Assembly: GCF_030272615.1 (NCBI RefSeq)
Contig: NC_081413.1
Coordinates: 553,685,136-553,749,135 of the forward strand
Reading direction: 5' to 3'
DNA from: Cryptomeria japonica
Lineage: Eukaryota; Streptophyta; Pinopsida; Cupressales; Cupressaceae
Length of the DNA stretch: 64,000 bases
Shown here: piece after piece, positions 22,605 through 35,660 of the stretch
How positions within the stretch are numbered: the first letter of the stretch is position 1
Layout of the letters: each line of letters opens with the position of its first letter
Position numbers and translations under genes: made by a program
Notes under the pieces: model-generated
What the model saw: the letters and a program-made list of their open reading frames with translations, nothing else
The model's database searches: none
Told to the model about the DNA's origin: nothing

Positions 22605-23290
22605 TCGCTACTAGGAAAGGGGAAAATGTTGTTGCTCACTTTACGACCCTATCTATGTCTTCCTAATTAGTTACTTTGGTATTCAGCTATAAAACACATA
22701 TATTGTCCCTTTATCTCACATGTTTGGGAAGTAGTAGTTTCTTTAAGTAGAATTAGTATAAATAAAGGGTTGAGCATCAATGGATCATCCATGATGAGTT
22801 ATATTGTATTGAATATGTTAATTAAAGGACATTGTTTTTTTGAAAAGGCATGTAATATTCTATAATGTGGTTTTGAAGCAAATCAATATAATATTATTTC
22901 TATATTTATTTTTCATATTTTATGTTTTTTCGTAAATCTGTTGTGAGCAGGAATATAACACCTAGTATCAAAGCTAAATCTGAAGTCATATTCTTTCTAG
23001 CACATTTCACAACTATCTACCATATGATCTCACCTCATCTTCTTAGGATATTTGGTGATTAAATAGTGGTTGTAGAACTAAAAACAATGTTTATTTATTT
23101 TTCAAAAATACTCAGGTTTTTTCTTTCTAATTTGCTTATGCTTTTATTTCTATGGTAGAAAATTTGTCAAGATCAAAAGTGGTTATAGATGTTGTCATGC
23201 CCACTTTTTAACAACAAGAAAACCTAATTTAAAAAAAATAAAAATAAAAATTTACTCTAACTCCAAGAGTCAACCCATATTGTATTAAAT
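22605..23290 (+). other. 3' flank of P450 copy 1, shared with copy 2
   Basis: A likely polyadenylation signal AATAAA lies at 22,761-22,766. The flank aligns with 54,670-55,380 (for example AATATAATATTATTTCTATATTT and TATCTACCATATG), so the duplicated unit extends at least 700 bp past the stop codon. Confidence 0.7.
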
Positions 23291-24439
23291 ATATAAAAAT
23301 ATAGTATTATTAACCCTACTCATATCCATAATGCTGATACCAACTTTTCCAACAAGTGTCCAAATTTATCAATATTATTTGTTTGATTTTTAATATATAT
23401 ATATAATACAATAATTTATTTAATTGTATGTCATTTTCTATAGTAAAAATACCACGATCTTAACCACCAAAGTAATGCTTCTTGATACGAGTTCCATTAT
23501 TGAATTTTATTTGCACCCAATTGTCATTATTAGCTGATAGGCTATTATAGGTGGGAAGCACCCTCCAAATTTGTCTGATGTTTCAAGTTGCAAACTTTTT
23601 CTATATGGTTCTCAGGCTAGAAACTTTATCTCTATAGTTCTCACACTAGATTTGTCATGCTAGAACTTTTTTCTAGATGAATGAGATATTCCTCATGCTT
23701 AAAATAAAATAAAATAAAACTAAGGTCTTCTCTGGTTAAAAAATTGTCACGCGGTAAAACAATTTTGCATAACCCTAATGATCAAATCGACGTCTACCAT
23801 GATTGAATCAATGGCTACGCAATCTACCTTGACCAACAAATCACCCCCTACATCCTATTAATGTCATTTTAATAGGGGCACAATGATATCAACATTATTT
23901 ACCCTGTTCTTTATGGGAGCTTTGTTCCATTGGTTCTATTTGTGGTAGATCATTTGAGATCCAAGCAGTAGAATGGAGTTCTTACTATAAATCTTAGGAT
24001 CAGAGAAAAGATCCACTAGAAGGTTGACACCTAGACATCTAGACATTATCGTCTAAATGTGAATTGTTATGCCATTTTAGTCAACTTCCTTTGCAGGTAG
24101 GCACCATGTGTGAGGTGGACGTTTGAGCTGAACAAGATTTGTATAAGTATTTTTAAGAATGTAGGTAAATTTGAGTTGCATTGAGAGTGCAGTAATAAGG
24201 AAAATATTTTTTTTAGGAAAAGCCCTTTTTTGTTTTTAGTAGTTGTTGAAAGCCCTGAAACAATAAGTCCATGTTGGTGACAAAGCAAACTTGATTTCTA
24301 GATTATAAAATAGAATTTCTAGGTGTGCAATTTTCTTCTTCTTTTTCTTCCTTTTGAAATTACAATAAATAGACAACCAAAAAGATTGTCTTCTCATATA
24401 CAAATTTCATTTTTTTGGCACCATGTCATCAGGCGCAGG
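23291..24439. other. Intergenic, nothing recognised
   Basis: No gene or repeat family was recognised. The part nearest 24.4 kb may belong to the gypsy fossil that follows. Confidence 0.5.
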
Positions 24440-27320
24440 ATAAGCAAGTTGTGAATGTAAATTTTTATGTCCACCAATGATATTAGTCACTTTTTCTTTA
24501 ACTCCTTGCTTACGATGAATCAAAACAATAAAGTAATTTGAGGACTAATATTATGTTGAAATTGTTTATTGAATGCATTGGTGAATTGTGGAAAAGAATA
24601 GATAGAATAAGGAGTTAAAGAGTAATACCATTGCAAAGCTTTATCTCTAAAAGTGCAAGATTTTTTTTTGCCACGAGTCTATGATCATGAGAGAAATCAC
24701 CACACAAGGTTTGGAATATTTTCACACGAGTGAACGGGTCACCTTTTCCATTATATAACTCCAATTAGGCCATTTCCACATTCTTAGGAGCAACCACACG
24801 AACCACATCAATAGATAGTGGGCTAGCTACATCATATGTGGGGATATTGAGATATGGTTAAAGAAGCCAATTGTTGTTGTAAGGATGAGACAATTTGAGT
24901 TAGGTTATTGATAGTGGATTCATTGGATGAGTTGGAATTGAACATGCTAGATTGTGATGGAGGTATAGTGTTGTGATAGGTAGGTGGATGTTGAGAATAA
25001 GGAGGTAGAACATTGTAGTATGTTGGTCAAGGGGATAGTTAGTAAACAAATGGAAGGCTCATGGAAGGAGGTATGTAAGAGTATTGATTAATAGGATTTA
25101 CCACATGACTAACATGTGTAGGATTAACATTTTTTGTAGAGGTATCCATGATAGAAGATGTATATATAGACACACTAGGTAAGGATGTAGGCACGGGAGT
25201 AGAATTCTCAAGTTGTAGAAATAGAGTAACCAAGAGCTTTGATACAAACTTTTATAAGAATAATATTGGTATCAATAACATGAGCAATACCATGTAACAC
25301 TTCCACACCTATCCTATCACTTTGAACCATTCTCTTCAACCCTTCAATCAAGGGGATTGCCTCACTATTTGGGTGTTCTTGACCCATCCATTGCTGAATC
25401 TCATCCAACTCATTGTCAAGATTCCACAATTGTTCACTAGTAAGCCTAGTATGTGAGTCATATAAACATCATGAGAAGTATGAGATGAATTGCTCTCCAT
25501 AATGTTAGGTATGCCTTTTGTAAATATTGAGGATTCATCCAAATTCCCATGGAATAGGTTATCAATGTAGGCTCACACCCCTCAATATTTAAACTTTGGG
25601 AAGCCATAAGCCTATAACTTCTTCTCACCAAGATGTTGGATATGGGTGAAAGGGTATCAAAATTCATGCATACAGAAGGAGATATTGAGTCACAATATTT
25701 TTTATAATACAAGCTATATATATGGTTAAGAAATCAATTTATTTGTAAAATGATTAACTAACCAATTGGATGTTCTAAAGAAATGAGAGATGTGATAACT
25801 AAATACTTCTAAATCTGAAAATAACTTGACATAATAATCATATCTAAGCATATAAATGAAAAATTATGCAACCAACAAGTTAATTTTGTCAAAATAAATT
25901 AGGGTTTTTGTGAGTTAAACGTCTAAATTTATGTTAATTAATTAGATATGCGAGTGCAAATATAGTTTTATTAAAAGCGTACAAATTAAATCTAAGAATA
26001 AAAAATTAGAATTAATACAAGTACAATGTCTGGTTCACCAAAATGTAATGGATGGGAAAATTAGGGTTTCACAAGTTAATGCTTGTAAAATAGGAAATGA
26101 CCTAACTTTCCAACAAAAACATTGAAGGAAGGGATAACTCAATTGATCTAATGCAATAGGATTGAATGCAAATTAAGTTCTTCTTCCTTTTTGTTTAGTT
26201 AAAATTGAATTGAATGTATTTTAAATGCTAAGTCTAGGATTAATGATGAAGAATTGACATAAAATAATAAAAAAAACAAGATACAAATACAAAATGTATA
26301 CACAAGGCCAAATATGAGCAGAAGAAACATAAAAGCATCCGTCATAGCAAGTTTGACCTGAAAGTCTAACACCATGTGGCAATTTGCATTACAATCCCTT
26401 ATGTCAAATGCAGATAGGTTGGAATATTTTGGGATCAGGATGTTGCATAGAATCTGTTCCCTAAAGCTCATCAAATTTTTTTGAGACCATGGCAGATTTT
26501 TCATCCCATTCCTTAGGTTTTTGCCTCTACAAAAGTTAGATCTAATCGTTATCATCTCCTCTGTCAAAATCTTTGTTTGTGGCTCCTAAATCTATCACAT
26601 GTACATAGAAAGAAGGAAAATACTATTTTTTACGGGGGTTTGGCTTAGGTCAAACCCTAAGTTTGAAATTAAATTCTTGAATTGAATTGAAATGTAATGG
26701 AAATGCTTTTGTGAAAGCTTATCTTTTGAGAATAAGGCTAGATTTGAACTTGAAATTGTTGAATTGGAACTTGATACCTTGATGAATCTTGCATTGAAGT
26801 CTTCATGCCAAGGTTGATAATGTCATGTAGAATGTCTTCATAAATTATCGATCATGGATTCCATCACAAATGCTTAAAATTTGAACTTTAATCTCTCCTT
26901 CACTACCTTGATTATTCTTGATTGCTTACTCACTTGAATTTAAAAAAGTGCAATTGAGATCTTGATAGAGAGATCATGTATATCAAAATGAAGAGGTTGG
27001 GAATTATTTTATACCTAATTGCACAAAATATATTTGAAATTTTGGGGCAAGCTAACACCGAGAATGTTTTCTTGCCTCTAAGGTGTGACCATTGGAGGTC
27101 CAAATTTGGGCCCCTTTTAGGAGGACCATGACACCTAGGGTGTCTTGGTCCTTTTAATTAGGATCCAAATTTGAACATGGTCTCACTCAAGTGTATAACA
27201 TGTTGAATCAAGGTGGGTGTGAGAATAATCAAAACAATATCAAGGCATAGGAGGTTGGAACGTGAAAGTGAGTTCTAGGTGTAGATGAAATTGTGCAAGG
27301 CTACAATTTACGATGCTACA
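24440..27320 (-). mobile_element. Decayed Ty3/gypsy element: gag relic plus 5' LTR
   Basis: The 5' LTR is at 26,044-27,320 (1,277 bp, minus-strand reading TGTAGCATCGTAAATT to CATTACA). A primer site lies just inside it at about 26,028-26,040, with GGTTCACCA preceded by GTC, again close to tRNA-Trp. A heavily decayed gag follows on the minus strand, recognisable at about 24,620-24,820 from ELYNGKGDPFTRVKIFQTLC and neighbouring residues that match the capsid domain. Pol and the 3' LTR are absent. It has many breaks and looks old. A related LTR lies at 45,780-46,939. Confidence 0.7.
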
Positions 27321-27369
27321 CACATCTACCAAAAATTTCCATTGATGGTACTTGAAAAAAATCCACCCT

Positions 27370-28145
27370 CATCATGCTTTGATGGATGTCCATGCCTTGT
27401 TTTGGATCTCCCATTTTATCACAAGTATGGAGGGTGCTGACAAAGGTTGTTGAATATGGATTTACACTTGCCAACTGCGTTTGTTTGAAAGTTTATAAGG
27501 CTTTTTCAATAAATCCTTTTTGTGCTTATCGTGCAATAATTGCAAGCCATGAGACCACATATTTTTCTAAGAATACTACCGTGCTTTGTCTATTCTTTGA
27601 TGGATGTTCATACCCTATTTTCAAATATTCCATTTTGACATAGGCATGGAGGATGCTAGCGAAGATTGTTAAATTTGGCTTTATGCCTGCAAATTGCATT
27701 TTCTTGAAAGTTTATAAAGCCTTTTCAATGAATCCATTATGTGCATATCATGTGATCATGGAATTTTAGGAGACCATATTTCTTTCTAGAATTTTGTCAA
27801 ACAGTTTGCGTCCCTTGTCACTGCTTCCACATTTTGCATACATATCTATAGAGAATTTCCAACTATAACATCTGACAAAAGCTCCCTTCCAATATGCTTT
27901 GGTTGATGTCCATACCGTATTCCAAAGCTTCCATTTTGGTACAGGTAGGGAGTATGCTGGCAAAAGTTGTGGAATTTGGCATTACCTTGCCAATTGTATT
28001 TCCTTGATATCCTCAGATTATTGTAGTCTATGAGAACACATTTCCTTGAGGCATTCTATCAAACAAGTCACGTTCCTTGTCTATCCTTCCATATTTTGCA
28101 TACATGTCTACCATAGTTGTTGCAACTACATCATCTGTTTGTATG
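27370..28145 (-). pseudogene. PPR-protein pseudogene fragment
   Basis: Minus-strand reading shows several pentatricopeptide-repeat blocks: SIDMYAKCGSSDKGRKLFDK and ILERNMVS (27,766-27,850), VDMYAKYGRIDKERDLFDRM (about 28,045-28,110), and TFKQTQLASVNPYSTTFVST with a following MGDPKQGMDI (about 27,390-27,510). PPR proteins bind organelle RNA in mitochondria or plastids. The DMYAKCG...LFD pattern is of the plant PLS type. Frames are broken by stops and shifts and no full gene remains. Further relics lie at 31.2 and 35.1 kb. Confidence 0.8.
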
Positions 28146-28619
28146 TAAATTTTGTAAGTAGATAACTACAAAGAAGATACAATAAAAAATTTACAAATTA
28201 GAAGAAGAAAATAAATAACGTATTAAAAGTAGATGAACATAGTAAAGAACATCTTGTTCAACAGATTAAGATGAACATACTGAAGAACATCATGTTTAAA
28301 CTTGACTGTTTATTTGATCATCTACCAAAAGTAAGGCTTTAAAGCATTTGATTTTTGAGCAAATAATCCAGATTGAACAAACTAAAAAAAATCTTAGATT
28401 ATTCATCCCCCCTCAAAAAATTGCCATCATTTTCCTACAAATGTTATATTATTTTTGTTTACCTTGAGCTGCAACAACGATTTGTTGCCAAAAAAACTGG
28501 TCGGAAAGAAGGAAAAAAATGGCCAATAGAATGGAAAAAAAGGAAAGACGACATTAATTTCCTAGCACGAGACATGTTTCTAGTGGGGAGCTCCCTCGCA
28601 AGGAATAACCAATCAGATA
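28146..28619. other. Intergenic, nothing recognised
   Basis: The sequence is A-rich and without a believable gene. Confidence 0.5.
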
Positions 28620-30712
28620 ATTATTTAATTAATTAAGATGACCGATTAAAAGTAAATATTTATTTTTATTTTTTTAAAACCATTTTAAATAGATATTTAT
28701 GTTTATGATTTTAAGTTGATCATAAAAAATAAAACTTAGAGCTTCAATTTTAAATACTTCATTTTTTAATTATTTTTAAATATTAAAAGTAAATTCATGT
28801 TATACTATAAATTATTATGTAGAATACATTAGAATAAGAAAGTGTTCTCTTTCTTAGTCATGGCTTGATTTGAGTTTAAAATATTTGCATAATTTCAATT
28901 TATACATTTGAGGTGGACAATGAATCTTAACCCCTATATAACCTAGCATTTGTCATGGATTGATAAATTAATTTTTGAATGATTTCACACGGGTGGACTC
29001 TACAAGTTAACCTTTGCACAATATAATAGGTGGGACATTCTTCCAAATTTAACCATGTGCAACCGAACATCTTGGGTGAACTATAAAATTTAATTCATGG
29101 ATGATGTGTCTACATTGTTTTATCCTTCCTTGAGCTAAATATTAGAGACTTCACCTTTTGTAATTAGAAAAAAGTAAACTAACACGTTCGTCATAGAATT
29201 TGACGCATATTGAGATTGAAACTTCGTACTCTTCTCAACATTAACTCGAGATTCCTTTTTTCTTATGGACTAGAAGAACTATTTTTTGTTATAAGGTGAT
29301 TTCATCTATCCATTCTTGTTAGGAAATTACTAGGTTGATCAAACTATTTCCAACATTTAGCACTATGAGAGAAAAATTATATACAAGTTTATAAAATAAG
29401 AATAATACAAAGATTAAAAAAATTATCACAAGGTCATACAAGATATACCTTGGGAAAGCCCCCATAAGGGAAAAACACAACTACCAAAAGTATCCACACT
29501 CAATGTATTATCTAGCAATGAAACATTGCAATGCATGCTCCAAACATAAACCTCCTCTCATGCATCATCCATGTGTCCAAGCATAATGGACAATCAATAA
29601 AACATCATATGCCATGCTTCACATATGCACTCTACAAGAGAGCTCAATTCAAATCATAGCTAGCCTTAATCACTAAACGTGTACTTTATTTTTATAAATT
29701 CAAACTCATACCAAACCACCAAGTGGTATTGGCTCAACCATGAGTTCCAAAATAATGAGAGTACAAAATCATTGACCCTATTATTTATATTTTGGTATTA
29801 ACAATTTTTCAGTATTAAATATATTTTCAATGTACAACCCACACATAAATTATCTAACCAATGTTACAACACATCTTTACAAGTGAATCCCAAAAAAATT
29901 TAATGTGGCTAAACAAATCTCAAAAAATGCACCAAAATAAATATCTATTTCACATTATTAAAATAATTATTTTCTTGTACAAGGTGTGCAACACCTTTTT
30001 TCCTAACAATTCTAGACTTTCCACTTGGAAAGACACATTGCTCTCTTGTGTTGACATATTTTTGCCTATTAAAATTATGTTAGTCATTGTCACAGTCTTT
30101 ATGATGTATTCTCTTAAATCCCTATGCTTTTTCTTGTCTTCAATGAAAAAATAATGAGGACTATCCTTTAGAGTGGCTTAGAGGCTAAGAAGAATACTTC
30201 CATTGTAGCATGGGAATATTTTTGATCTTCTAAGAAGCAAGTTGACCTACCAAAATGAAATTGCTTCAACATGTGGTCTAGTTAAAATTTTGGCTAATAC
30301 TTTGGTGCAAGAAGATCACATTCCTAAAGATATTAAACTTGTTACAACTTTGGAAGATTATGATAGTGAATGAGGCTCTTGGGATGTGAGAGGGGCATCT
30401 CTTTGCATGTGTTAGTGGATTTTTAAAATGAATAGATTAGGTAGTATTCATGGTTCATTGGATTGTTTTGATAGGGCTTTAATCAAGCACGATATTGACA
30501 CTTGTGAATGCATTTTAGATCAAGCAAAAGAAGTTATCAATTCTACTTTATTTCATTTCATGTGACAATTGTTAGAGGATGTGTTAGAGTCAGTCATGAG
30601 GTTTTGCATGTATAGGCTATTTGGACCAATTCTAGTGAGAGTAACTGACTTGGAAGGCTTCCTCCTTTTAACAATTGACTTGGTTCTTTCATCCTAGTAC
30701 TTTGTATAAAGA
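28620..30712. repeat. Segmental duplication block B (non-coding)
   Basis: The left part (28,640-29,160) aligns with 49,180-49,560 (block C). The part from 28,905 to 30,710 aligns with block A (18,110-19,390). It contains an insert at about 30,205-30,560 that is absent from block A. No P450 follows block B, unlike block C. Confidence 0.7.
30205..30560 (+). other. Insert in block B with a short open stretch of unknown origin
   Basis: From 30,207 to 30,372 the plus strand reads about 55 codons ending in TGA, including HGNIFDLLRSKLTYQNEIAS and ILANTLVQEDHIPKDI. The composition looks protein-like compared with its AT-rich surroundings. I do not recognise the family. It could be a captured gene or transposon fragment. 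Confidence 0.35.
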
Positions 30713-31110
30713 CCATTGCTTTATGGATTTTGTTCATCTACTGTGCATTAAACTTTTGAAATTTCTTTGAAGTAGTGTGAAGGATCTATTGAACCATTTG
30801 GCTTCAAACTTGTTCCACTCAAAATTTTTATTATTATTTATAAATATTAAATATTTTCAAATTACATATCTCTCAACGTAGTTAAGTTTTTCAAAATATA
30901 GATATTCTAGTTAACACAGCAACAAACACTTTTGTCTATGCAACATACAAAATGCACTTTTGACTGTGATTATTAATTAATTAAAAATTAAAATACAATA
31001 AGTTTTTTATTTTTAATTAATTATACTTACGATCAAATGTACATCCTGTATACTGCATAAACATTTCCGAAAAAAACTATGTAATTGAATCCATTATGTC
31101 AGCTAGATGG
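30713..31110. repeat. Duplicated P450 upstream flank (copy without a gene)
   Basis: It aligns with 52,022-52,400 upstream of P450 copy 2 (anchors GTGTGAAGGATCTATTGAACCA and TTATTATTATTTATAAATATTA). Here no P450 follows. Confidence 0.75.
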
Positions 31111-31199
31111 ACATTGCCAATACTCAACTTGTTTATTAATTACAAATTAGAATACAATGAATTTTTCCTGTTTTGCTAACTACTCTATCGAATAGTTAG

Positions 31200-31530
31200 C
31201 ATGCGCTGCATTTTGTTTACCAGCGGAATAACAAACAACATTATTTGATAAAATTCTTTGGTCCAAATAACATTTGGTTGAAAGTTTCTCAAGCCTTTTA
31301 AACGAATCCATTTGGTCCTTGTCTGAGATCATTTCATTTCATAACTCATTCCTTATGATGACATCTGCTCGAGGAATTCTGTGCGCTCTCCCTTCCGCTT
31401 TGATGAATGTCCATGTCTCTCGCATATACTGCAATCATTGAATTCGATGAGAGAAAATAATTTTCATAAAACCCGATCCATTATCTTCGGCAAAAGTCAT
31501 TTATTGCTAATTACATTTGTACTAACAAGG
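31200..31530 (-). pseudogene. PPR-like relic
   Basis: The minus strand shows RDMDIHQSGRESAQ-like and DVII-RNEL-like stretches in the order expected of a PPR repeat (compare the GMDI block at 27.4 kb). It is short and frame-broken, so the call rests mainly on the neighbouring relics. Confidence 0.45.
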
Positions 31531-31539
31531 TCATATTGA

Positions 31540-34500
31540 GTTGCAAAGATTTAGTTTGTCGAAACTTTGAGATCATATTATACGTCTTAGCATCAAGGAG
31601 GAGTATGTTGACGTGTGATGCATGAGCCTCACCGCTATGCACTGCCATGCTACAGTTGTAATTTTAAACTGTTAGATTAGAAAGATCAGTTTGTCTTAGA
31701 TTAGTTTTTGATTTGTCAGTTGTAATGTTGGCCATTAATGTAAAGAACATGCAAAATACAATCTCTATTATTAACAAAGTTAATTGCAGTTATCGTGTGA
31801 GACTACGAGTTGTTTCTAAGAGATTGTGCATCAACTGTATGCATGAAATATTCTAGTATATAATAGTTGCCTCACTATTGTTTTAGGGTACACGAAGATG
31901 TACATCCGAGAAAGACTTTTGAGATGTAATCAATTTTGAATGATTGAATAAAAGTTTCTTTTGTGTGTTTATTGATAGGGGTGGATGGATTCGATCAATA
32001 TCATATATTGAAATACAAATACATAGAAAGACACAAAATATATAAACAAATAAATTCAATCAATTCTTCCATGTGCTACAACAAATTTTCATTAATAACT
32101 TGAATCCATTACATCTGCCTCCTTAAATAGAGATCTTTGGACAATTCTAGAAACATCTTAGGCCTTTAGTCCGACCTTACAAAACATTAAATATTTTGCC
32201 TTTCGAGAAAATTCTATTCAAATAATCACCAGGGTGGGAAAAATTACATATCCCAACACCCCCGCTTAAATTCGACCACCAATACTGTGGCATTCTCAAT
32301 TTCCTTTGGTCTTGACTGTTGTCTTCTTTTACCTCTTTCTAATGTCCACAACCAAGTTTCCTAACTTCAAATCCTTTTCCTTGCTTGATGCCTTTCTATC
32401 ATTCTTCTCCCACTGTTGCGATAGTTCTTCAAAACTTGAATTTACAACTTCCTGGAAACTTGCCATCTATAGACTTCTTCCCAAATAATTTCCTTTCACT
32501 TGAAACATTTGTTATGCCTTTTGAAAACTTTGATTGATTGCTATCAACTTTCCATGCAAAATTTTATACTTAAATGAATTCTTGATCATACCTGTAATTT
32601 TTTGCCAACTGGATCCAAAGCTCCATCCACAATCCATTTTCATACCTGTCATATATTCATTATTTGATTCTCTATTCCATCACCTCTTTTCACAATGATT
32701 TCTCAAACCACAAATACTGCACAGAAGTAGATCCCAACATCTATCCTTTGTATGTCCTTTCCTATTACAATGTGAACACTGCATAGTCTTCATTTCTTGA
32801 ATTGATTCAATTGAACCTATAGCGCATGTACTCATCTTTCCTTTACCTATAGAATATCCAAGACCTTCATATTTTGGCCTCCTTGGTTTCTCAATCAGAT
32901 TCTTCATACCTTGTTCATGCTTTCCTAGACCTTTACCTTTGTAGATCCCATTCGTTTCATGATTTTCAGACCAAGATTCATTTCATTGCCATTACATTGT
33001 ATAACATTATCATTTTCTTTTTCACAATCTTTATCACAAACTTCTTCAGCAAAAACACACTAATCAAATTACGAATTCAAATCTTTTGCAATCCATGAAA
33101 CATTGCACACCAATGCCTTAGACTTCAAACATTCATTCTCATCTTTCTATGTTTTGAATTCCTTCAATTGTAAATTATTTTGTTCTTCTAATCTCTTAAT
33201 ATTTTCTTCCAAATCTTCATTCTTTTTTTGGACCTCATCAAACAACTTTAACTTTTCTTCTAACTCTTTATTCTTCTCATCAAATTTAATTATTTCCTTC
33301 AAATGCAAAATATGATCTTCTTTCAACCAAGTTAACTTTTCCTCTAGCTCTTCAATTTTCTCTTTATAATCACTATATTTTTGTGCTTTTATCCATATTT
33401 TACTTTTCTTCACTTCTATTAATTCTTCTTCTAAATGATCTATCGCAAAAATTAAATTTGCATTTTCCTTCAACACTCTTTCACCTAATTTTCCCATTGA
33501 ATCAAACAATTTCTCATAAGCTAAATACCAAAACAACAATTCAACTTTAATAAATTATCTTCCTTTTATTGCAAACCCTAACAATTAATCAATTACCTAT
33601 GTTTAAACAACACTTGAATGCTCCAAATCCCATATGCCTTGGACAATCTCTAATTTGATAATCTTCACAAACTGGGAACTAATAGATAATGATCTCTCTT
33701 CAAAGACACACCAATTTCATTGACATTGGTAAATTTCTCTAACAAGAGTTATTCACTTCCTTACTAATATCAATTTAAATTAAAATTTACATCTTCAAAA
33801 TATAACATGTCTCCTATCATCTTGTCTCATTGGCTTTTCTTGATTGCTTTTTTATGTCTGGAAAACAATCCTTGTTCATGTATCAAAGATTAACAGCCAC
33901 ACATATGGTCTTCATCCCCAAACCACTCACTTCCATCTCAAATAAAAAATCTTACATAAGACAACTATAAATGATTTTTCAAATGCAATAATATTTCTAG
34001 CACTCACGTTGCAGATACCATTGTCTAATCAAAGCTTTGACTTCTGGAGCTTCTTCTTTTATGACACCATCAATTCCTCCAACGATCTCTTCAAACTGTA
34101 AACACAATCTATGATACTCCTTTAGCTGTGGTTCCCTTTGTTCCTTTATGGCATCTTCTTCAACAATTTACCCTTACGCTTTTTGGCTGAGAATCCTTCA
34201 ATCTGTGATTTGATCACTTTGTTTTGGCAAGGCTTTCTAATTTATATGACAATCAAACTCTACAATAGGGTTTGTAATGACTTATACCTTGTCTGATGAC
34301 TTCCTTTTTCAGTTTACAGCGATCTCTAACAACTGCGGCCTTACAATGTGATTTATTTGAAATTTTTCTTTTAACCCGATGCCTCTTCAACGCTTTGTTG
34401 TGTGATTGGGCTATCTCTAGCCTCTATCGGCTCCTGGCAACAATAACAATCTCATTTTTAAAATTGCTATGAACCTTAGATAGGCTTCTTCATTTGGTGT

Positions 34501-35070
34501 GATTTGCAATCATCAATTAGACTTATGGGATTCACTTTCATTCGATCATCAGTATCTTCAATCATCAACGATCTTGATAATCTTTTGTCTTTTCTGCGGG
34601 CTCAATATTGGATGAACAACTTTGATATCTCCAACCAGAGATCATGGGGAGACTTCAATGTTCTCATTAAACCCCTAACCTTGCTCTGATACCACTTTGA
34701 TAGGGGTGGATGGATTGGATCAATACAATATATTGAAATACAAACACATAGAAAGACACAAAAAATATAAACAAATAAATTCAATCAATTCTTCCATGTG
34801 CTAAGGCACATTTTTCATTTATAACTTGAATCCATTACATCCATCTCACTTGATGCTAAAACCATTACATTTTCCTCCTTAAATAGAGGTCTTTGGACAA
34901 TTCTATAAACATCTCAGGCCTTTAGGCCAACCTTACAAAATATTAAATATTTTGCCCTTGTAGAAAATTTTGTTCAAATAATCATCGGGGTGATAGAAAT
35001 TACATATCTCAACATTGATTTTTTGTGTTATATTTTCTCTATTTTTCGCTTGTCATTGCTCTGCCTAGCA
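31540..35070 (+). mobile_element. Ty1/copia 3' end with LTR, split by a later insertion
   Basis: A short pol C-terminus-like stretch (about 31,570-31,600, DHIIRLSIKEE) and a polypurine tract (AAGGAGGAG, 31,595-31,603) precede an LTR that starts TGTTGACGTG at 31,606. The LTR is interrupted at 31,972 by the gag-only element and resumes to about 35,070 (GCCTAGCA). It has a TATA-like box at about 31,856 and GAATAAAAG at about 31,946. Only the 3' end of the element remains. Confidence 0.5.
31973..35014 (-). mobile_element. Gag-only, non-autonomous copia-like LTR element (copy 1)
   Basis: The 3' LTR is 31,973-32,258 and the 5' LTR is 34,698-35,014, both beginning TGATAGGGG and ending CAACA on the plus strand. 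The primer site at 34,681-34,694 is complementary to initiator tRNA-Met (TGGTATCAGAGCAA on the element strand). The polypurine tract AAGCGGGGG lies next to the 3' LTR. Inside, on the minus strand, is a gag-like coding relic: a long coiled coil (33,147-33,539), then two zinc knuckles (CSHCNRKGHTKDRC and CSICGLRNHCEKRC, about 32,695-32,790). No protease, RT or integrase is present in the 2.4-kb interior. The LTRs are about 90% identical by eye with a 31-bp indel, so it is old. The target duplication is TTTAT (31,968-31,972; right copy 35,015-35,019 differs by one base). It is broken in several places. Confidence 0.8.
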
Positions 35071-35660
35071 AAAGGTTTCCACAACACCTTTTAAACAAGT
35101 CCATTTTGTGAAAACCCCTGTGATTATTGCACTATGAGAAGACATTTTTGTCAGGCATTCTTTTTTTAAAGTTTATATCTTCAGTGCAGAAAATGTGGGT
35201 TACCGTTTTACAAATGCCATTTCGAAAATTTATAAAAAATTTCAATGCATTTTAATGCAAAACCTACAATTATTACATTTCATTCTTTGAAACAACAATC
35301 TTTGAAGAATTTTATCAAATAATCCATGTACTTTTCTTATGTTCCTATGCATTGCATGCATGTCTTCCCATGCAATACTACTTTTATCACTTTTCAAGAC
35401 TAAGTGTGAGGAAAGCGTAGAGTTGGCTCTGCACCAGCCAATTACATCTGCTTGAAAGTTCCTAGAATCTGCTCAACAAACTCATCCTATGTGATCCTGC
35501 AACTATTGCATAGCATGTGGATGCTGGTAGTCCTCTTCCAAATCCTTTTCAACAAATCATTTTAAGCATATTATGAAACTACTTTTCATTCAACACGAGC
35601 ATGAGAATAATGGTGAGAGTTGTAGAAGACTCCAACTTTCCAATGCAAAAGTTTAGAATT
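35071..35660 (-). pseudogene. PPR relic, right part
   Basis: The minus strand shows DKNVFS-SAIITGVFTKW (about 35,080-35,150), RNIRKVHGLFDKILQR (about 35,290-35,355) and, further right, a TFKQM-like stretch. These are recognisable but frame-broken PPR repeats. The relic continues the one at 31.2 kb across the nested elements and is partly copied at 42,732-43,127. Confidence 0.65.
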
